Notes under the pieces: generated by a model
The model's input: only the letters and a program-made list of their open reading frames with translations
Database searches by the model: none
What the model was told of the DNA's origin: nothing
Shown: positions 5,390 through 9,459 of the stretch, in pieces
How positions within the stretch are numbered: the first letter of the stretch is position 1
Layout: every line of letters starts with the position of its first letter
NCBI GenBank assembly: GCA_049578985.1
Contig: JBAUMZ010000195.1
Coordinates: 1-9,459 of the forward strand
Origin: TH5896 sp049578985
GTDB taxonomy: Archaea; Thermoproteota; Nitrososphaeria; Nitrososphaerales; Nitrososphaeraceae
Reading direction: 5' to 3'
DNA length: 9,459 nucleotides
Program-made: the position numbers and the translations under genes

Positions 5390-6502
5390 CTAGCTTGTAC
5401 TACTCAACAATGTCTCTGCTTGATCCAAGTTACTGTTTATTTTATCTATATGGTTCTGAATTTCTTGAAGTGATACGTTATTTTGAATTAGCTCTCTTAA
5501 TTCTTCTCTAAGCATTACCTCAGTTGTCTCCATTAATGTCTCATTCTGTTCAGCCAATGGAGCCTCTATAAATTCATAGTTATCCAGATACGCTTGCACA
5601 GCTAGAGTATCAGCTTCGTCATGGTTCTGATTTTCGTATGCCTCTAATGTCTGATTCAGTAAATTGCGAATCTCAGAGATGAATGCTAGAGGTTCTCCAC
5701 CACCAGCTGTACCGGAGATATCTTCTTCACTAATCCCTGTTATTTCCGAGATCTCATGTATGATGGATCTAATTGAATTACTTACTACTTCAGGGTTAGA
5801 TCTCTCCTGGACAGAGTTATCCAGGTCTTCAAAGAATTCATTTATCTCTTGTGCTTCGGCAGACTGTTCTGGTGTAATTATAGGCGATATCTCATTAAAA
5901 ACGGATTGAGCTCTTGAAATGAATGCCTGACCATCTTGATATTCTACTATTTCTTTTATTGTGCCATTTTCTACAGCTTCTTTGTATTCGTTGTCTGCTA
6001 CAGTTAATAGATTTGCTATCATCATAAGATTGAATGTACTATTACTTAGCTGTGAACTCGGAATGACCTTGCTGACGGTATCGTTGAGCAAACCGTTGAG
6101 ATCTGTAACCTTAGCCCTAAATGCTTCAACAGTGGAATTATCAACCATCTTCGAAAGCTCGTTAAGAAATGATGATAATGATTGATTCAGATTAGGATCT
6201 GAAGAAACTATCTGAGCTTCTATGGTACTATATATCTCTGCGATTGGATGCAGAGTATGTGCCATTGCCAGTGTCGTATTTCCAGCCTCTTTATTTGCGG
6301 CTGCTTGGTCTAAATGCCCTCTGATCTGCTCTATATTGGAATTAAAATCTACTAGCGAGCTGGTCTCTTCCTGAGCAAATACTGGGTATAGAGACACCGA
6401 CGTCAAGAGAGACATGGAGGCAACAAGGCACATCATAACAAGAACAGGATTCTTATACGATATGTTTGAAATCAAACTTTCTGATATTCTTTGTATTCTC
6501 AT
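5390..6502 (-). CDS. Secreted helical protein with an FTR1-ectodomain-like C-terminus
   Basis: The 370-residue product starts with a long signal peptide (about residues 1-43) with a probable cut in P-V-F-A|Q-E-E. The mature part is acidic, Asn/Glu-rich and almost wholly alpha-helical, with no second membrane span. The first repeat-like unit contains I-E-Q-I-R-G-H-L-D-Q and A-H-T-L-H-P-I-A-E-I-Y. The C-terminal part (about 290-368) contains A-Y-L-D-N-Y-E-F-I-E-A-P-L and a coiled helical end. This resembles the helical extracytoplasmic domain found on FTR1-type iron permeases, where acidic and E-x-x-E-type residues handle metal. No permease segment is present here or downstream. A role in extracytoplasmic metal binding is an inference from this resemblance. 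The ATG is supported by a TATA-like box about 34 bases upstream. It probably shares a transcript with the short relative at 4988-5335. Confidence 0.68.
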   Translation of the reverse strand: MRIQRISESLISNISYKNPVLVMMCLVASMSLLTSVSLYPVFAQEETSSLVDFNSNIEQIRGHLDQAAANKEAGNTTLAMAHTLHPIAEIYSTIEAQIVSSDPNLNQSLSSFLNELSKMVDNSTVEAFRAKVTDLNGLLNDTVSKVIPSSQLSNSTFNLMMIANLLTVADNEYKEAVENGTIKEIVEYQDGQAFISRAQSVFNEISPIITPEQSAEAQEINEFFEDLDNSVQERSNPEVVSNSIRSIIHEISEITGISEEDISGTAGGGEPLAFISEIRNLLNQTLEAYENQNHDEADTLAVQAYLDNYEFIEAPLAEQNETLMETTEVMLREELRELIQNNVSLQEIQNHIDKINSNLDQAETLLSSTS

Positions 6503-6530
6503 ATTAGTTGAACCTAACTTGCCATACTCT

Positions 6531-6541
6531 CTATTTATCTA
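6531..6541 (-). promoter_or_regulatory. TATA-like box for the secreted helical protein
   Basis: TAGATAAATAG on the minus strand is centred about 34 bases before the ATG at 6502, the same spacing as in the long regulator. No Shine-Dalgarno sequence is visible, so a near-leaderless transcript is likely. Confidence 0.42.
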
Positions 6542-6581
6542 ATTTGGTGATTCTCATTCCGGAAAAACGGCCTATTCAATA

Positions 6582-6618
6582 AATATTAGTCGAACCCTAA
6601 TTAGACTGGACTAATATT
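6582..6618. repeat. Perfect 10-bp-arm inverted repeat
   Basis: AATATTAGTC (6582-6591) is the exact reverse complement of GACTAATATT (6609-6618), with a 17-base spacer that itself holds a partial third copy (TTAGAC). It lies about 40-80 bases upstream of the TATA-like box at 6531-6541, so it could be a regulator site or a hairpin. It is not a terminator by appearance. Confidence 0.6.
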
Positions 6619-7007
6619 AAAGATGTGGGAAATAATGGTGACTGCAAAAAGTCTGGATAATAATAATGATAACATGCAATTGGCATCTGTATATTTGTAT
6701 GTTTACAGTCACACACAGAACCTTCGGAACTAGCCTATCTACGTACAAATTCAATTCAGCTGCTACCCACCTCTTGATATTAGGCTGACCAAATTCTAAA
6801 CCTTTTTACGTCCTCTTATGCCAATCGTTTCTAGATATTCAAAGTTTTTATATACAATATATAATACACTGTTATACTTCCTAGACTATGTTCAGAAATA
6901 CATTTAAAGCAATACAATCATTTGTAGATGGTTAGAGAACAATAGATAGAAAATGGTAGACATTCTCTCTGAGACTTACCATATCCTTGTTCATAGTATA
7001 ATCCTTA
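6619..7007. other. Gene-free stretch with an orphan TATA-like box
   Basis: No intact gene is visible. A short plus-strand frame (ATG near 6624, about 36 codons, Asn-rich) is unsupported. TTTTTATATAC at 6845-6855 is a strong TATA-like sequence on the plus strand. Downstream there is only a 15-codon frame beginning ATG 6888, so it may drive a non-coding transcript or be a relic. The left part may also hold the frameshifted 3' end of the degraded gene at 7008-7432. Confidence 0.35.
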
Positions 7008-7432
7008 TTACCTTGCTCTAGACACTTCTAACTCTTTGAAGTCATCAACATTACCTTTGGTAACTCTGAACTAAATAATCTCTCCAGATTTAGCACTTAC
7101 TAGAATATGCAGCTTGACAGGAGACCATGTAGTCTCCTTTCTTTGTTGTGGCATGACCAGAGGCAGCCAGTATTCAAATGGAGCCTTAATCTTTCCATCA
7201 TCTTGCTAGTCTGCGATTTCAGTAAAACCTTCACCTGTTATCATACGTCAGCGTTAGGATTAGGGTTGGTAGTTCGGGTTATTTCAACAGGGATATTAGT
7301 ATCGCTGTCGGACATTATGAATAGATATGGCTCTCTCGTTAATGTTTCTTCCCCGAGTAATTGGTCTAGACTAATCCTGGGTCCATACTTAACCCTTGAG
7401 TATTCAATCTAGTATGAGATGCTCAAAATCAC
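7008..7432 (-). pseudogene. Heavily degraded, unidentified gene
   Basis: Minus-strand reading gives protein-like sequence broken by lesions. One frame (7432 to about 7245) contains E-Y-S-R-V-K-Y-G-P-R-I-S-L-D, then EPYLFIMSDSDTNIPVEITR and T-N-P-N-P-N-A-D-V. A one-base shift near 7243 leads to a second frame with ITGEGFTEIAD, PFEYWLPLVMPQ and TTWSPVKLHILVSAKSGEII, ending at TAA 7008-7010. In-frame TAG codons interrupt it at 7409-7411, 7206-7208 and 7071-7073. The composition (polar, Thr/Asn/Pro-rich, alternating strands) suggests a beta-rich extracellular protein. I do not recognise the family. The antisense open frame on the plus strand across this region is a shadow. Two independent types of lesion show the gene is dead. 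Confidence 0.55.
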
Positions 7433-7540
7433 TTAACGTAATGTATTTAGATAGTTATCTATTCCGAAGTTTCTTATCATCTTTGATCCACAAATAGCTT
7501 TTTGCATATATTCACTTTGCGGTACTGGCCAGCTATTTCG

Positions 7541-7562
7541 AGATTCTCAAGTTCGAGAATCT
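7541..7562. promoter_or_regulatory. Operator-like dyad AGATTCTC-N6-GAGAATCT
   Basis: A perfect 8-bp-arm inverted repeat with a 6-base spacer ends 8 bases before the TATA-like box of the propeller gene. This places it across the position where transcription factor B contacts DNA. It is a good candidate for a dimeric regulator site. The symmetry is seen directly; the role is inferred. Confidence 0.5.
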
Positions 7563-7570
7563 GTCATCAG

Positions 7571-7578
7571 TTTAAATA
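7571..7578 (+). promoter_or_regulatory. TATA-like box of the NHL propeller gene
   Basis: TTTAAATA is centred about 41 bases before the ATG at 7616, predicting a leader of roughly 15 bases. No other promoter-like sequence lies closer to the gene. Confidence 0.4.
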
Positions 7579-7615
7579 TGATAGTAAAAAAGATATCCTA
7601 ACGTGATTAATATAG

Positions 7616-8601
7616 ATGAACAGGTTTATTTTATTACTCTTAATATCGATCATCTCGTCTTTTTTAGTTGGTAGTGCATACTTACTATCCATTACGTTTG
7701 GAGAAGCAATATTGTTAACACCAAGTATGGATGTATTCGCTCAAATAGAAAACTATACCTTTTTAATGGCATTAGACCCTCCTAACGAGGATGAACTAGA
7801 GGGTAGCGGGAATGATGACTTACTTCCTCAGCCTGAAGGTATTGATGTAGATAAAGATGGTAACGCATTTGTAAATGAGATAGGCGAGAATCGTATTAAC
7901 ATATTCAATGCAAATGGCACACTTATATCCATGTGGGGCTCTTCAGGGAGTGAGCCAGGGCAATTTAGTCACCCTCATGGTAATGAAGTAGAAGATGATA
8001 GAAATAATACAACAAAGAATGTATACGTCTATATAGCAGACCAAGGCAATGATCGTATTCAAAAGTTCTCTAAAAATGGCACATACATGGGATTGATCTT
8101 GATTCTGAGGGAAATCTCTATGTAAGCGATCGGGATCAACCAAGCATTCAAAAATTTAAAAGTGACGGGACATTTATCAAGAAATGGGGCTCACAAGGTA
8201 CATTAGAGGGACAGTTTATTCAGCCATGGGATGTTGCAGTAAGTTCAGATGACAGAATATTCGTACCTGATCATGGAAATAACCGAATACAGATATTTTC
8301 AAATGATGGCGAGTTCATAACGTCTTGGAGAACAGCTGGATCAGAACCCGGTCAATTCGATGGACCAGCAGTAGTTGCTTTTGATTCTGATGGGAATGTG
8401 TACGTAACTGATTCAGGCAATCAGCGAGTACAAAAATTTACAACTGATGGCTCATTCATCACTCAATGGGGTGAAGAAGGAGAAGACGATGGCCAATTCT
8501 CTACACCAGAAGGTCTTGCCATAGATAGCGCATCTGGAAAAGTATACGTATCAGATACTAGCAATAATAATGTACAGGTGTTTGTTCCTTCATCTAAATA
8601 A
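7616..8601 (+). pseudogene. Secreted six-bladed NHL beta-propeller, frameshifted by an internal deletion
   Basis: The ATG at 7616 starts a signal peptide with a probable cut in D-V-F-A|Q-I-E (about residue 42). Six NHL blades follow, each with a P-x-G/D-[IV]-x-[VL]-D/S opening, a Y-V-x-D-x-x-N-x-R-[IV]-Q-x-F core and a W-G-x-x-G-x-x-x-G-Q-F connector. Blades one and two are in the first frame, which ends at TAA 8123-8125. From 8089 the other four run in a second frame to TAA 8599-8601. At the break, only 5 bases (8084-8088) lie between N-G-T of blade two and H-G-I-D of blade three, where other blades have 19 codons. A 52-base deletion explains both the missing connector and the frame change. 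The first frame alone would give a 169-residue exported protein of fewer than two complete blades. NHL propellers outside the cell usually bind ligands or other proteins. A sequencing error could not remove this much. Confidence 0.8.
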
Positions 8602-8630
8602 GTAATAGATGGCCATGGATGTAAAATATC

Positions 8631-9459
8631 TTGAAAATAGATGGTAATGCTCAAATTCAGGCATCCAGAGATTGCTATTACTTGCCATCATCATTTTCCA
8701 TTATCGCGTTCCTATGTATAGTTCTGATACCTATAGTAGCCATCCTGAATCTCGAAGATGCTGAGCTTCAAGCAGATGGATTATTTGAAGAAAAGCTTCC
8801 ACCAGCTAGTTTAGGGGATAGACAAATTGCATTGTCTACAAGAATATTCCCACCACTTCTGACCAATCAATCTTCTGATGTACAAAAGTATATTCAATTT
8901 GGAGTATCTGAGCCCAATATCGGAAATAAAACAGTTCCACACGTGTTCTATTTCATTACCATTACTAAAGACGATGATCTTATAATGAAAGAGCTATTCC
9001 ATTCTCATAGTGGGAACCTGACTTTGAGTTTAAATAATGAGAAGAGTAATGCCACAAACGGTAGTAATGGTGTGAAGGTATTAGCTGCCAGGGAGGATAT
9101 TATGGGAGCATGGACTTCGAAGAATAATGCTGACAATATCACGATTCAAGCTCCACTATTTAATGAGGGAGGATTATACGAATTCAAAGTGGAAATATTA
9201 GGAATTGATAATGACACTAATATATTCAAGGCAATTAATTCATTAGAATTTGATTCAAGATTGAGTGTAGGTAATGTCCATCAGTATAATGTTGATTATC
9301 AGGATACCGAGACATCTAACGTTACTATTATCTCTTACTATGATTCTATACAGAATTTCTCTTATTCTTCCACAGATGGGGTACTTACATGGTACATGCC
9401 ATTTGATTGGGATATAAATCGGTTAGAGAAGGATCAGAACATACAAGTACACAATGAGA
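8631..9459 (+). CDS. Membrane-anchored extracellular protein, partial (runs off the right edge)
   Basis: An open frame of 276 codons begins at TTG 8631 (M-K-I-D-G-N), 29 bases after the propeller gene's stop, and is still open at the window end. A TAA ten codons' worth of sequence or less upstream closes the frame, and the first in-frame ATG is far inside, so TTG is the likely start. Residues about 19-39 (F-S-I-I-A-F-L-C-I-V-L-I-P-I-V-A-I-L) form one membrane segment. The rest should be outside, with alternating strands and several N-x-S/T sites. Recognisable stretches are LFEEKLPPASLGDRQIAL, E-L-F-H-S-H-S-G-N-L-T-L, GGLYEFKVEILGIDND and W-Y-M-P-F-D-W. I associate this pattern with exported proteins of unknown function in ammonia-oxidising archaea, from memory only. 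Close spacing on the same strand suggests it could be co-transcribed with the propeller gene. Confidence 0.66.
   Translation, partial: MKIDGNAQIQASRDCYYLPSSFSIIAFLCIVLIPIVAILNLEDAELQADGLFEEKLPPASLGDRQIALSTRIFPPLLTNQSSDVQKYIQFGVSEPNIGNKTVPHVFYFITITKDDDLIMKELFHSHSGNLTLSLNNEKSNATNGSNGVKVLAAREDIMGAWTSKNNADNITIQAPLFNEGGLYEFKVEILGIDNDTNIFKAINSLEFDSRLSVGNVHQYNVDYQDTETSNVTIISYYDSIQNFSYSSTDGVLTWYMPFDWDINRLEKDQNIQVHNE

Noticed and set aside
638..7411. TAG used as a sense codon (pyrrolysine or Gln) because many internal stops are TAG
   Set aside because: Intact genes here (VOC, SRPBCC, half-length regulator, 5390-6502) also end in TAG, and the broken genes carry frameshifts and a deletion as well. Ordinary decay explains the data.
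7107..7412. Plus-strand open frame of 101 codons
   Set aside because: No family resemblance or good promoter spacing. The opposite strand reads as a degraded but coherent protein, so this is its shadow.
1..9459. CRISPR array, tRNA, rRNA or known defence system
   Set aside because: No regularly spaced repeats, no cloverleaf or TTCGAAT-type tRNA core in a suitable context, and no defence-associated domains other than a fragment of a WD40 gene.

Overview
This AT-rich window looks archaeal and most likely comes from a terrestrial ammonia-oxidising thaumarchaeon (class Nitrososphaeria, a Nitrosocosmicus-like lineage). That placement is an inference, not a database result. It rests on TATA boxes 25-40 bases upstream of near-leaderless starts, rare Shine-Dalgarno sites, a long regulator with two Lrp/AsnC-type helix-turn-helix domains, and several exported proteins whose signal peptides end in V-F/L-A-Q.

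Layout. Positions 1-985 hold a complete IS5-family insertion sequence with terminal inverted repeats. Its transposase is broken by one in-frame TAG and also carries a 21-base internal duplication. Next comes an intact VOC/PhnB-like gene (1146-1637, +). A membrane-anchored SRPBCC protein (1814-2365, -) is transcribed divergently from a two-HTH Lrp/AsnC-type regulator (2497-3411, +). The 131 bases between these two starts carry a TATA box and two candidate operator palindromes. A half-length relative of the regulator, with a microsatellite-encoded poly-Asn linker, lies at 3780-4280 (-).

The right half is rich in exported proteins and gene remains. On the minus strand, 5390-6502 encodes a secreted helical protein whose C-terminal part resembles the extracytoplasmic domain of FTR1-type iron permeases. 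It is followed by a short relative (4988-5335) that runs into frameshifted remains of a WD40-repeat gene (4566-4987). The stretch 6503-7615 has no intact gene. It holds a 10-bp-arm inverted repeat, an orphan TATA-like box and a heavily degraded minus-strand gene (7008-7432). On the plus strand, a secreted six-bladed NHL beta-propeller gene (7616-8601) is frameshifted by an apparent 52-base deletion. A membrane-anchored extracellular protein starting at TTG 8631 runs off the right edge.

Taken together, this is an accessory region combining a dead insertion sequence, a small regulatory module and a set of cell-surface genes in several stages of decay. I found no defence system, CRISPR array, tRNA or rRNA.
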